Shown here: piece by piece, positions 50,801 to 61,487 of the stretch
Position numbering within the stretch: position 1 is the first letter of the stretch
Layout of the letters: each line of letters begins with the position of its first letter
Made by a program: the position numbers and the translations under genes
NCBI GenBank assembly: GCA_964035795.1
Contig: OZ038325.1
Coordinates: forward strand, 8,020,796-8,084,795
Length of the DNA stretch: 64,000 bases
Reading direction: 5' to 3'
From: Pterobdella sp. o SKG-2022
Taxonomy: Eukaryota > Annelida > Clitellata > Hirudinida > Piscicolidae
Notes under the pieces: generated by a model
Database searches by the model: none
What the model was told of the DNA's origin: nothing
What the model saw: the letters and a program-made list of their open reading frames with translations, nothing else

Positions 50801-53800
50801 GACGTGAGCTTGTTTTCAACAATTTTTAAAATTAATTCTATACCAATAGCATTCAGTTTATGTATGCCTGAAGATGGTATTCTCAACATATTGAAAAACT
50901 TAGCTTCATCCAATTATAAGCGCTGTTTTCTCGTTTTATTAATTGCGTTTTGTTTCAATACAAAGTAATCCATATTAAGATGTTTTTGGTAGCAGGAATA
51001 TACATATTGAAAATGGTGAATTATATTTTAAAATTTTCACTAAAAAAATTAAGATTGAGAAAGATTTTTTAGAAATATTTAGAAAAGAATATAATTTTTA
51101 GTTATTTAAAATTTCAGTAGATTAAACTTTATCTTTTTTAAGTTCTTATTATGTAGAATGATTTTTGACAGAAATTTTCATCTTCGAGATACCAGAATGA
51201 TTCGATAGATTTGATCGGCAGATGGCGGGATCTAGTTTCAAATTTTGACAAGTTTGTATTTTCAATGTTGAATATACCAACTATAAACAAAATTACTGTA
51301 ATTGAAATGAAATTAAATATATTCATTATTTTTCAATCCAACTATTACTATAAACACCACCACCATCACCAACACCACCACCACCACCACCAGCAACAGA
51401 ACAAGAGTCTTATTAACAGACGGTGATTCAACCCACGAAGAATATGTGTACAGATATTTCACTGATAAGTGTGGGGACAACGCTCATGTACCTATAAACC
51501 AGCATCTCATGAGCAGTAAGGGATCAGAAGATCTTGTCCCGCTCCTAAAAGTTAAAACTTAAGCTTTATCTAGGTGTTCAAGTAATTTTTTAAAAGATTT
51601 CGTTTGTTTTGGAAGTTCTGGTTTTGGATTTTTTGTTTGTCGTTTAAAAGCATTTCTTCCAATGGGATGGTCTTTCATTCATAAAAATGACCTTATGCTT
51701 TCTTATCTCTTCTGCTTTCTTTCCATGGGTTTTTTCTCAACATATGCGTTAAAATATTCAAAAATATACACCCTAAACATAGTTGCAAAACTCAACGTCA
51801 GAGCAAAAATTTGATTGAAATGGATAGCATTATCTTTTTGATATAAGTTTGATTGATGGGGCACATGAATAGTTAATACAGTTAAAACTAGAAAGATTGA
51901 TTGATTAGTAGATAGATTTAATTGACTGATGAAAATAACCTCAACTTCTTTATTTTTGCTTTTTAGAACTTTCTGGAAAAAATTCCCGAAGGCTTCATCA
52001 CTCTTTGGACGGTTGGTACGCTGATGAATTTAAAAACGCCTTAGATTTTTGATTTTATGAATTAAATCTTTTATACACTCCATTAATTTCAAATATTTCA
52101 TTTTATCCAACAAAAATCCTTTCCCTTCAAGCGTTGAAGATTAAATAATTTCCGTAAAACTGATTAGGAGTTTAAAATCCATTAAAAAACAATCACAACA
52201 CTCCGAAAACATTTCAAGACTGGAGGTCAAGACAACAGCCGTATTGAGACCAGTGCTGGTCAAAACATGACTCGACCTTTGATCCTCTTGAAAATGACCC
52301 TACCCGGAGCTTCAGGGCTGTATTACGGAGAAGAAATTGAGATGGAAGATGACGAAACACAAGAAAATCTAGAAAAAGACCCAGTCTTTGAATACGATGA
52401 TAAGGTAGATACAAATTTAATTTTAAATTCCATTAAACGAACGAGTTTTGAAGGCGTAAGGATTTACGCATAGTTTTGTAGGATTTTTTTCTGCCACAAA
52501 ACGGTTTTACATTCAGAGTTATACTAGAATCAGTAGGATAAATCAAATTGTGCTTTCAAGCAAATTTAGACTTTCTTTTATGCTATACATAATAAGTAGA
52601 ACCAATAAATCACTACCATTGCAAACGCTTGAAAGACTGTTAAAGAACACTGAGTATTATTCCCTTTATGCATTTTTAATAATGCTCTCATAAATTCATA
52701 AATCCTTATTGAATTAAGGTACCCTCCAAATCATTAACCATCTGAATCACTTTACATTTAAAGATGATTCTAAACAAATGAAATAAAAATTCTCAAATGA
52801 AACAAAAAAAAGATCCATACGATAACTTCAAATCTAATTCATACAATAGAAAGTTCGTTTTGGCTTTCGACAACCCATGTACTGGACCAACGCTACAAAT
52901 GCCGGATTTTCTCCAGCTGCCAACGTGAACCCATGGCTCAAACTAAACCTCAAAGCTAATCGAGAAGAAAACAACGTTGAGGTAAGTTTAATCTATTATT
53001 ATTATTATTATTTTTATTGTTTTATTTATTGTTATTGTTTTTTTTATTATATTAGTAGCTTTTTATGTTTTATGTGGTGTACAGTTTACTTGAAACGCAA
53101 TAGTCGAACTTAATTTTATTAGCGGGTACAAAATAAAAAATAAAGTGCTTTAACTCAAGGAATTTGTTATAATGTCAAATTTGACTGGAAATTTATCGTT
53201 TCGGAAAAAAGAATTCAAAAATAATTAGGATACATGTTGTGAATTTAGAAATGCCTTCCAAAAATGTTTTCAAAAATTTAATGGCAGTCGTTTGTGTAGA
53301 TGAATTTGAAATTTTCTAGAACAAAAAGTCTTTAAAACGAATTGAAATAGTTTTTCAAATCGTATATAATTAAATAAATCATTAATCTGACATCGCTTAA
53401 AAATATTTTTAGGTTTAGTTTTTACTTTAAAAAAAAATTTATTGATGAATTTTTCAAAAACAAACTAAACAAGAAAAAATTTATTTCATAAATATATTTC
53501 ATAAATTTTGAAAGTATTTAATACCATATTAAACGGTATTTATTGCCTTCGTCTATAATTATTCATAAATACTTCTGGAACATGTATTTTTTTAAACTAA
53601 AATAAAAAATTGCAACCAAAGTTTTTTTTATTTAATAAAAAGCATTGGAAAATGTGAAAAAATTTGAAACAAAACCTTCAAAAATCAATTGAAAACATAA
53701 AATAATTAAACAATAATACGAAGCCACTTGATAATTAATTTTGAACAACAGCATTTTTTCAGAACATTCTTCACAGACTCACGTCATAACCACGATACTT

Positions 53801-54890
53801 CTATATCCCCTCTCATTATTCTTTTTATATACTCTTTCATTCATTCATTTTCTCCCAACTTCCCCCATTTTCTTGATTTCTTTCATACTCTCTCACTCTC
53901 CACAGACTCTCTCCTTCATCAAATAATATCTTACCCACTTCATCTTTTCTCATCCACCCCATACCCCTCCACCTTCTATTTTTTTTCACTCTTTCCATTT
54001 TCTTCTACCCACCTATAATCATCTTCTCCGATTCCTCAGACCCTCAAAAGCAAAGAAGACTCAGTTTGGAGACTGATAGAAAGATTAGCAAAGATGAAGA
54101 GGGACAGGAATTCATTGAAACTTGGCGGCATTCACTTCGGCTTCTTCGACTCTCAAGTTATAACCTACGTGAGAGAATACCAAGGAGACGACAGGTGAAA
54201 TGGAGGTGTTGAAAAAATTTTGGGTGTTTTGTTTACAATTGGCTGTCTTAGAGACAATTTCTCGTTTTCACTAGTTACTGAGTGAGTTAAGGTTGTTTAA
54301 GTTGAAAAAAAAAATAAAGTCTTTAAGTTGAGTTGAAATAATGGTGAATTATCAAAAGGAAAATTAAACTGAGTCACGTTGGAATGTTACACAAAACAAT
54401 GGACAATTTAGAGGTGCACATGTAAAACTGCACGACAGACTGAGTTGAACATCAATATGACAAAACTCATACTTCCCTATCAATACATTCTATAGCCGCT
54501 GAACGCTTAAATTTTTGAGATATATTAATTTAAAAGAAAGTGTGCGTGGAATACATTGTTTAAGAGAATTTATAGGTTTGAACTAGGCGGGTGGCGTCTT
54601 TTATCACCATTCCAACCATCTATATTCACTTTACAATACTATTCAACAAATCTTTATCTTCTCCACACAGGCTTCTAGTAGTTTTGAACCTGAGTGATAA
54701 GACAACGAAAGAATTAGACGTTACTAAAAACTACCAGTTCCCGATTGAAGCTTCAGCTACAATAGCTCTAACCACCCATCACACTATGGGACCTTTCAAA
54801 GCCGATGATTCTGTCGACCTTCGCAGCGTCGGCCCACTTCCTCCGCACTTCGGCTTTATTGCCAAGTGGAAATATGTGAGAGAGGTGTGA
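47681..54890 (+). CDS. SLC3-family amino-acid transporter heavy chain (rBAT/CD98hc-like), 16 exons
   Basis: Type II membrane glycoprotein that pairs through a disulfide with an SLC7 light chain and carries it to the plasma membrane. Exons: 47681-47818, 48001-48144, 48421-48488, 48746-48852, 49223-49313, 49424-49548, 49760-49896, 50154-50294, 50702-50803, 51172-51251, 51400-51550, 51967-52011, 52219-52404, 52850-52981, 54040-54194, 54671-54890. All are phase-compatible and give 673 aa, close to rBAT. Cytosolic residues 1-88 include MTKEDVLKF...PFW before the membrane helix (about 89-114). Cys118, right after it, sits where the light-chain disulfide forms. The ectodomain is an amylase-like barrel with FVPNH, a domain B stretch, GFKIKHSDF, TDGDS, QDNSR and LPGASGLYYGEE. 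Lys334 and Asp385 stand where active family members have the nucleophile Asp and acid Glu, so hydrolase activity is unlikely. Confidence 0.92.
48001..48144 (+). CDS. SLC3 heavy chain exon 2 (residues 47-94)
   Basis: Acceptor TTTTCACAG, then MAPKDETKVE. It contains the family motif MTKEDVLKF...PFWNTLR before the membrane helix. The donor GTGGGT at 48145 was chosen because only phase 0 keeps the next exon in frame; the later AAAG|GTAAAA would break it. Confidence 0.88.
48421..48488 (+). CDS. SLC3 heavy chain exon 3 (residues 95-117, membrane helix)
   Basis: Encodes IIFWLIWLAFLATVVVLTI and TTP, the core of the single membrane segment, then two bases of Arg117. Acceptor CCCCCAG and donor AG|GTAAGC. 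Confidence 0.92.
48746..48852 (+). CDS. SLC3 heavy chain exon 4 (residues 117-153, start of barrel)
   Basis: Encodes Cys118, then WYHSSVFYDVYVRSFYD and DTIGDLQ, matching the first strand of the amylase-like barrel, where rBAT has MYQIYPRSF and GDLKG. Donor CAAG|GTGAGT. Confidence 0.95.
49008..49090 (+). repeat. tRNA-like (SINE head or tRNA pseudogene) sequence in SLC3 intron 4
   Basis: A TAGTTCAAAAATGGAGCATT segment resembles a pol III A box with tRNA D arm (TAGCTCAGTNGG.AGAGCA). GGGTTTGATCCCG resembles a B box and T arm. Flanking GTCTGCC and GGGCCGAC pair at six of seven positions. The spacing between arms is irregular, so I do not call a functional tRNA. Confidence 0.5.
49223..49313 (+). 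CDS. SLC3 heavy chain exon 5 (residues 153-183)
   Basis: Encodes VEKKLPLLKELGVDAIVLSS, the conserved loop and strand where related proteins read LGVxAIWLSP. Acceptor TTTGATAG and donor CC|GTAAGT. Confidence 0.93.
49424..49548 (+). CDS. SLC3 heavy chain exon 6 (residues 184-225)
   Basis: Encodes YDYGYEVENYKAID and DFIDLIASAHKHG, matching the family pattern DFGYDVSDY...DFDDLI..AHxRG. The acceptor ACCCACAG was chosen over CTCAG because only it completes the Pro codon in phase. Confidence 0.92.
49760..49896 (+). CDS. SLC3 heavy chain exon 7 (residues 225-270, region I and domain B start)
   Basis: Encodes MKVIIEFVPNHSSKDHPWF and then EPNSW. FVPNH is conserved region I of amylase-family barrels. 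The donor TGG|GTGGGT keeps phase 0. The polypyrimidine tract at the acceptor is weak. Confidence 0.92.
50154..50294 (+). CDS. SLC3 heavy chain exon 8 (residues 271-317)
   Basis: Encodes KNFYDETKSAWV, HYNQFLSTQVELNLRS and REEIE, matching the family's YYLHQFxxxQPDLNxRN and REE pattern. Acceptor CATCACAG and donor GAA|GTAGGT. Confidence 0.93.
50702..50803 (+). CDS. SLC3 heavy chain exon 9 (residues 318-351, degenerate catalytic strand)
   Basis: Encodes DALKYWLNFGIDGFKIKHSD and FLLETSDLRD. Active relatives have GFRxD with a nucleophile Asp; here the aligned residue is Lys334. The donor GAC|GTGAGC lies before a longer open frame that I read as intron. Confidence 0.9.
51172..51251 (+). CDS. SLC3 heavy chain exon 10 (residues 352-378)
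   Basis: Encodes LIGRWRDLVSNFDK, which aligns with the rBAT helix HDIVRSFRQ...YS. Acceptor TTTTTGACAG. The donor AA|GTTTGT is weak, but it is the only one that gives the phase 2 needed by the next exon. Confidence 0.75.
51352..51393 (+). repeat. (CAC)n run beside the SLC3 exon 11 acceptor
   Basis: CACCACCACCATCACC-type repeat forming the pyrimidine-poor lead-in to the acceptor. Three AG dinucleotides here are spaced by six bases, so the exon start is ambiguous but the frame is kept. Confidence 0.85.
51400..51550 (+). CDS. SLC3 heavy chain exon 11 (residues 378-428)
   Basis: Encodes TRVLLTDGDSTHEE and VPINQHLM. The general acid Glu of active relatives is replaced near Asp385. The acceptor follows a CAC/CAG repeat with AGs at 51393 and 51399, both in the same phase, so the start may be 51394. 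The donor AAA|GTTAAA is weak. A better-looking GTAAGG lies inside the exon but gives the wrong phase. Confidence 0.78.
51967..52011 (+). CDS. SLC3 heavy chain exon 12 (residues 429-443)
   Basis: A 15-codon exon encoding NFLEKIPEGFITLWT, matching the W...MPEG..PNW segment of rBAT. Acceptor CTTTTTAG and donor ACG|GTTGGT, phase 0 at both ends. Confidence 0.82.
52219..52404 (+). CDS. SLC3 heavy chain exon 13 (residues 444-505)
   Basis: Encodes TGGQDNSRIETSAG, LILLKMTLPGASGLYYGEEI and an acidic stretch. These match family GGPDSSRL and LPGTPxxYYGEEIGM. Asp448 keeps the position of the transition-state Asp. Confidence 0.93.
52850..52981 (+). CDS. SLC3 heavy chain exon 14 (residues 506-549)
   Basis: Encodes RQPMYWTNATNAGFSPA and then NPWLKLN, the family pattern RSPMQWDxSxNAGF...W. 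The acceptor CAATAG|AAAGTT gives phase 0. Donor GAG|GTAAGT. Confidence 0.93.
54040..54194 (+). CDS. SLC3 heavy chain exon 15 (residues 550-601)
   Basis: Encodes KSKEDSVWRLIERLAKMKRD and then a strand ending YVREYQGDDR, the junction of the barrel with the C-terminal beta domain. Acceptor TTCCTCAG and donor AG|GTGAAA. Confidence 0.92.
54671..54890 (+). CDS. SLC3 heavy chain exon 16 (residues 601-673, C-terminal beta domain)
   Basis: Begins after CTCCACACAG with LLVVLNLSDKTTKELDV, the typical LVVLNFG/S strand opening the C-terminal domain, and ends KYVREV before TGA. Confidence 0.93.
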
Positions 54891-54897
54891 GACCACA

Positions 54898-54987
54898 TGT
54901 GTTTGTGTGTGTCATGTGTTTGAAGAGGTTGTGTGGTAAGAAGGTATGTGTGTGTGAGTGTGTGTGCGTGTGTGCGTGGGTGTGCGA
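54898..54987 (+). repeat. GT-rich imperfect microsatellite in the SLC3 3' UTR
   Basis: TGTGTTTGTGTGTGTC and later GTGTGTGTGAGTGTGTGTGC runs between the SLC3 stop and its candidate poly(A) signal. Confidence 0.8.
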
Positions 54988-55000
54988 AAGTAATACAGCA

Positions 55001-55006
55001 AATAAA
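55001..55006 (+). terminator. Candidate poly(A) signal AATAAA of the SLC3 gene
   Basis: AATAAA about 110 nt after the stop, followed within 20 nt by TTTGTGTGTC, a GU-rich downstream element. Of the AATAAA copies nearby, this has the best context. Confidence 0.5.
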
Positions 55007-58000
55007 AAATCCAATTTGTGTGTCAGCTTGGAAATCTATTGAATAAGAGTTGAAATTTGTGAAATTAATGCCGTGAATAGTGAAATTTATGTTTTATAAA
55101 AGAGCATTGCAATAAAATTTAGTTTGCGTTAATGGCTGCATTGAAATTTATGCAAGTTTGTAGTCATAAATTGAAGGCACTCAATGCTTTATTAACCTTA
55201 TATTGAAACTCAACACCAAACTAATATTGATGTTCAATTAATTGTGCGTTGAAAACAAATTTCATATTCATATCTGAAGTCTTGAAGAAACATCGAAACA
55301 AAACTTCTGTGAAAACCTGAAAAAGTGAGGAAAATATGGTGGAATGAAGTTGGATTTGGAGCTTTGAGGTTTTCAGCAACTAACCGGACAAACCTTCTTG
55401 TTGGTGTAGTGTACCTTCAGCTTAGAACATTGTTTATATGTGTGTGGGTAACGCTCTTGCTAGACAAATCTTCTGTTTTTATTATTGTTTAAACTAAGGT
55501 AACAAAACTTGCAAAGATAAGAAAAACAAATTTATAAATCAGACTTGGCAAACATATGCGGATAATAATAGGAAAAAAATTAGCTGATGAAACAGCAAGA
55601 ATAATAAAGGTAATCTTGAATATAGTATGTTATAAATAAAAAAATGCAGCTTTGAGAAAAATAATACCTTTCACCGATGTTAAAAACTCTAAATATTCAA
55701 AAATCTTTATTTATTTATTTTTTTAATTAAAAATTATTAAACACAAAAACAAAAAGAAAAAATCTCTGAGGGGTAATAAGCCAAGCAATTAAACCAAATT
55801 CTCACCACAACACCGCACTACTGCTTGGAAAATTCTGTTAAATTTCCAAAAATCACAAAGAAAAAACACAAAGTGACAAAAAAACAATAAATTATTGAAG
55901 TTTCCACTAGGCGGTCAAGCTGGGAATTGTAAATAAACCTTTGCTTTCTCACTCTGTTTCTCTGCAAATGAAAACTGCAATTTTTTTAACGGGCTCGATG
56001 CCTCACTGCGAGCTTCTCTGATGGATTTTAGGATTAGAATTTTTTCAAAAAATTTTTTCACTGCTTTTAATGAGGTTTAGAGTTAAGATAAAAATTTAAT
56101 ATTATATTTTGAATTTTAGTTTTTTAATATTCATTTTCAGAGGTAAAATTTTATTTTTTTATCTAATTCAAACCCTTCTTCCTGCTCACCACTAGAATAT
56201 TTTAGTTAATGTTGAAACAATGCATTATTTAAACAAAAAAACACCAGGTTCCATCTTGAAAAAGTCCTTTGTATACATATAAAACATTCTTCAAGAAATA
56301 TCTGATAAGTTCCAAGGTTTCACGTGCATTTCTCAAAAAAGCCCTTGAACACAATATTTGTGAATTTATAAATTGAAATAATACGAGCGAAGAATTAAAG
56401 AAGAGAAAACTAAGAAATAAAAATGAAAAGCTCGAGACTTTGTAAAAATTGCTAAATAATCGTACTTAAATAATAAAATAAACAATTCCTGAAAGATTTG
56501 GGATCTTTAAAATAATAAAAATGTGATTAAAACTATCCCAAACCAAATGACTATTTCTCGAAATTTCTCTTGCATCAGAATGTATGAAAGCCTATGAATG
56601 GAATGAACTAAAACGATAATGAAAGAGGCAGAAAATTTTCTCAAAATGTACTATTGAATTGCGATTCTACAGCCGGGTCTATTGATTTGCAATGAAATTT
56701 CTAAGAATGAAATTTACAGGCCTGGTAATAAAACCGCCATGAAACTGCCTTCTTTTGTATTTATTGAAATATTTTTCTCTCATCTCCGTATTATTCGCAA
56801 TTGCTACCATATTTTTGAAGATAAATATGAATTAATGCAAGAGGCGGCTTGAGATTCTGTTATTTAGGGATGTGCTATAAAAATATTAGCGGAATTATCC
56901 TCATATAAACTATTTTATAAGCTTCTTATCAATGAAAAATATTTAAAACTTCGAATTTTTCAAAGATGCTGTTTTCGACACCTTTCGATTTAATCAATGA
57001 AGCCCAAATAAAAAAGCTCTTCAAATGTAGCGAGATTTTGAACAATGGCCCATCATTTACACTTACAAAAATTGATCTTCTTTTGGTCCTTTCATTGAAG
57101 AAATAGATCTTTTGAATTGAAAAAAATCATTGAAAAAGTATAATTTTATGGAAGCAATGTGGTCTTTCAAAAATTTTACTAAATCATGAACTTTTAATCT
57201 TAAAAATTACACCATGTTTTCCAAAATGTTTTATTCATCAAAACTTCCGGTTTCATTTAGTTTTTCTCATTTATTTAATTTTTTTTTATTTGTTTTAACC
57301 CAAAATTTTTGATCTTTTCAATTGCAATTTTTAGTTTTTTTCTAAACTATGAAAATAATTCAAAGTTAACATGTGATAATAAAAGAAAGATTCAACTTTG
57401 AAAAATTTGTTTCATATCTAAAAATAATTTTGTATGGAATGTATTGAACATAAAAAAAAGAATATCAATTAATGTATCTATTTAAACATGAGCAACAAAT
57501 ACAACAAAAAGTCAATATAAAATACTCAACAAATGAACAATGTTCAAAAGCTTAATAAGAATTTAGATTTTAAACCATTAAAAATTCTCAAACAATAGTT
57601 GTCTCCAGAATTTTGAAAGATTATTTAAAAATAAACTTCTCTTGAGAACCTATTGACCCGGGTAACAATCAAAAGCCTAAGTAAAGATTCTCTGACTCTT
57701 ACCTTTTTTGAGATGTTTCAGTTGTCACCTAGGAATGCTTATTTAAGTCTTTGTTTCTACTCTAGATGAGATTTTACGTGTTTTTTAAGTCATGAACGAT
57801 TCCATTAGAAATTTAAGTCGTGGTTAAAAATATGGGATCATTACACGACTTTCTTCTGTTTTTTGTGAAGTTTGTATCTACCAATCTTTTTTCGGCATCA
57901 TCCGTAAAACAATAAATGATACTACTCCCACTACATAACTTCTTGATGACTTGCTTCAAGCAAAATCCTTTCACTCAAGCTCATCAAAAAAAGGTCAGGA

Positions 58001-60444
58001 TTGGACTTTAGTGAGTTGGCGTCGGTGTGATGCAGAAATATAAAAAAATCCCTTGTTTTGTGTTCAATTCTACTGCAGTTTTGGATTAAAAATCGTTTTT
58101 AGCTTGAAATCAGATTTTTCAATACTGAAAAATAATTAAAATAGTGACGTTTTTATTTGAAAGCTAACACTAAAACAGACATTGAGATTCGCAGCTAAAA
58201 AAAACCTAAAACTGCGAATAAAGCAATACTTTTTAAAAAATTTTCAACTGCGCCATAAACGATCGTACATACAATATTTATATTTATTTTTTATTTTTGA
58301 AATATCACTTATATTTTTTGTATCGATTTTCAGATTTTCTTTTTGAATATTTAGTTTCTAAATTCTATTTTTTGTGCATATACTTAGTTTTCATTAGGAA
58401 AAGTTTAATTGACTCAAAACAGCAAAAAAACTCAAAACGTTTGTAAATAAACAACAAATCAAAAAGACTAAAATGAGAAATCATTTTAACACCACAAAAA
58501 AATCTTTAAAAAAAACCACTTCATGAAAAAAAACACAACTTGGAGTTCACAGAATTAAAAGAAACTTAATTATTTTGGGAGATACCAGCCTTTTGAGCAC
58601 GGAAGTAAACTGTTGAAATGCCAATACCTTATGGTAAGTTAACTCTCTCTTATTGAATACCACAAACGCCCTTGACATTTGGCTTCAAAGTCTAACAAAC
58701 TAGAATGACTTGGTTTCATTAGCAATCATATTAAAAAAGACTGAAACATTTTAAAAACTTCGAATAACTATTTGAAATGAAATATACTTTAGAGTATGAA
58801 GTATATAAATATGATGTGAATTTTAAATTATAACAGTAAATCTTCATTATAATAGAAACTCTTAATTAATTTTTAACACTATAAAAACTATCGATTATAT
58901 AACTTTGAATTAATATTTACAATCGGCTAAATACATCGAAAGAATTTATTAGAAAAAAATGGGAACACTTAATGAAAAAAAAAATAGCTTGACTTTGGTA
59001 CCACGTTGGTGAAGTGATTAAAATAAATAAGCTAGAAAATAAAGAAGATGAAGTAACAGGAAAAAGATGAAAAAATCTATAAATTAAAAAATGGAGAAAA
59101 TAAATAAATAAAAAATAAAATTGAATAAGAAGTCAATAAATTAGGAAATAAAATTTAAATAAACAAAAAAATTTGAAAAACTGAAAGAAAAGCCAAAAAC
59201 TAAATGCAGCAATCCATTTAAAACTGCAAAAAAAAACAAAATTCTTCATGGATTAATTAAAAGCTTCTCAAATTAATTTCTTTTTAAAGCATAACCTTGT
59301 TATGAAAAAATTCTTCCTTAAAAAAAACAGAAAAAAATATCAATTTGGTATGATGGTCCGGCATGTTCTGTTGATGAAATTACCATGCAAAAATGAAATG
59401 TCATAAGTTTCTGATTAAGGCAGCAATGTTATTGAATTCTGTGTTTCAATATGCATTAGCCATTTTTTATATTATCGTTCTTTTGTGCGTTGTAGTCCAT
59501 ATATTAGAAGAAAACACGTTAAAAAAACACAGCACAAGAAAAACTTTGAATAAATAATATAAAATAATATTTAATGGAAAAATTAGAAACAATAAAGCAT
59601 AAACAATGTAACATTTTGGATGAATAATAATATATAAAAACGATGAATTATGACATGAAATTTTGAAAATAATACGGAAAAATGATAACAAAATAGAATT
59701 TAAAACTATGCTATAAATAGAAAACTAAAAATAGAGTTATATATTTGTAAAATTAAAAATAAGAAGTTTCATGCGTTCAAGTTTTCAAAACTGAAGCTGA
59801 AAACATAAGCACCTCATTTTTAAACTTCCAAAACTCAAATTCATTATCGAAATTTGGTCCATAATCCCGAAGGTTAATATATTTAATTAAAAACAAAACT
59901 TTGGAAGCATACGTCTTAAAAGTTGTCAAAAAAATACAAAATAAAAAAAACTAGCATGGAAGCTGCGAAAAACGGCATATATATGAGACTGGATTCACCT
60001 TATAAGCAGAATCTCTGCGCTGCACTACTGTATATTGTGACGCTGGTGTAAAAATTGCAGAATTCTTTGAAAACTATAAAAATATCTTTGCAATTTTTTG
60101 ATTTTTATATATAAATTAAATTAAAAATTCAAGTTTTTTTTGAAAGTTTGAAACGAATTGGAGCTAAATTTTAATGGTACCAAACTGAAATCTGTGAAAA
60201 TAAATTAAATAAATCTAAAGTAAGCTTAATGGGACTTTGTTAAATAGAAAAAGACTAGTCTGGCTTTGAAAAGATAATGTCCACAAAAAGAGGAAAGTTA
60301 TAGTGTCCTCACATGCTATTTCAATAATTAAATGAAGGCTGGCAATCAAAACATGAAAATCAACATTTGAATATTGAAAAAACCTCAATCAACAAAAGGG
60401 AATAAAAACCCAAATTCAAAAACAAGCAAAACGCCGCAGAAAAG
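55007..60444. other. AT-rich intergenic sequence, no gene seen
   Basis: Mostly A/T homopolymer-rich DNA. A denser stretch at 56640-56880 may be a regulatory element. Open frames lack motifs. Confidence 0.6.
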
Positions 60445-61478
60445 ATGGACAGACCCCCGATGTTCAAATGGGTTCTTCTGCTTCTCTGTGCTTTCGCAGG
60501 TAGTATTGTCTTTATGGTTAGAACTAGTAAGTGAGGATGATGATGCTGTACTTATGATAGTTAACAGTAGGATTTGAGAGATAATGGAATATAATATACA
60601 AAAGATAATTGTAATAAAATGAAAATGAAGTTATAGTGAAAAATATAAAATAATTTTAAAAAATAATACAAAATAATAAAAAAAATAAAAACAAAATCAA
60701 AAACTCAACACACAACCTGGATGTAATAAATATTTTCATATTAATCGTTTGAACTTTCATGACGTCATATCTTTCATGACGTCATTTTTTTTGGTGCTAT
60801 TTCAATATTAGTCCGTTGTTTTAAATTTTTATTTATGTTTAAAAATAAATACATTTATATATTATTTAATGTAAAATTTTTTTTGTTTTTTTTACGATCT
60901 TGAAACGCGAAATAAATAAGAAAAAATAGAAAAGAAGAATAATGTAGGATTATTCAAAATTTCAGTAACTTGATGTTTTGTATAATTTATACAACCCTTT
61001 AAATCTACATTAGAAAAAATGGGAACAAGGAAATGCAGAAAATAAGAGTTTAGGACACTTACCACTAGCACTAATAAGTTTGTTAGCGTAGTGGTAAACG
61101 ACGTTGGACATCAAACCCAGAAATACCAGGTTCAGTTTTGGGCGAAAACTTACAATTTGATAATGAAACTAATTTAATGTACAGAAAGCGGAAATTTGGA
61201 AAAAATCATCAAACTTCAAATTACCTTCTGGACTTAAAAGATCCAAACCTTTTCTAATTATGCGGATAGACTCAATCAAGTTATCCCAAAAGACAATGTG
61301 TACTCGATGTGGACTCGCCAGCTTTCAATGTAGCACTAAGTGTTTTGAAGAATATCCTTGCTTTGCCGCCGGAATGCAAAACAAATTAATTACTACTAGT
61401 ACTATCAATAATAATAACAATAACAAAAAAACACAAAAAAATAAGACTATTAAGAGAGATGATGAATATAACCATTGA
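60445..61478 (+). CDS. Predicted small secreted cysteine-rich protein, two exons, unknown family
   Basis: Exons 60445-60499 and 61270-61478 join in phase 1 to give 87 aa. The ATG has an AAAGATGG context. Residues 1-18 (MDRPPMFKWVLLLLCAFA) look like a signal peptide, cut near residue 18-19. The donor is GCAG|GTAGTA. The acceptor CGGATAG follows TTTTCTAAT, a good branch and pyrimidine tract. The mature part has CTRCGLASFQCSTKC then EEYPCFAAGM, with Cys at 29, 32, 39, 43 and 49, followed by an Asn/Lys-rich tail with a KR site near residues 79-80. Five cysteines is an odd number, so one may be free or a later exon may be missing. AATAAA begins four bases after the stop. I do not recognise the family, and no function is claimed. 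The model rests on phase match, signal peptide and cysteine spacing only. Confidence 0.5.
61078..61149 (+). repeat. tRNA-like sequence (decayed tRNA or SINE head) in the intron of the secreted-protein gene
   Basis: A 72-base stretch of tRNA length has TTAGCGTAGTGGTAAACG, a good A box with a three-pair D stem, and GGTTCAGTTTTGGG, a B box whose expected CC is TT. The acceptor and anticodon stems pair poorly, so it is likely a pseudogene or SINE. Confidence 0.5.
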
Positions 61479-61481
61479 AAT

Positions 61482-61487
61482 AATAAA
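61482..61487 (+). terminator. Candidate poly(A) signal after the secreted-protein gene
   Basis: AATAAA immediately downstream of the predicted stop, in an A-rich run. This is unusually close to the stop, so the real signal may be further on. Confidence 0.25.

Noticed and set aside
53728..54018. 96-codon Ser/Phe/Pro-rich frame before SLC3 exon 15
   Set aside because: It is the pyrimidine-rich end of intron 14, leading to the CCTCAG acceptor.
60374..60444. Upstream start for the secreted protein
   Set aside because: The frame is open from 60374, but starting there buries the signal peptide behind a Lys/Thr-rich stretch. ATG at 60445 puts the hydrophobic core at the N-terminus.
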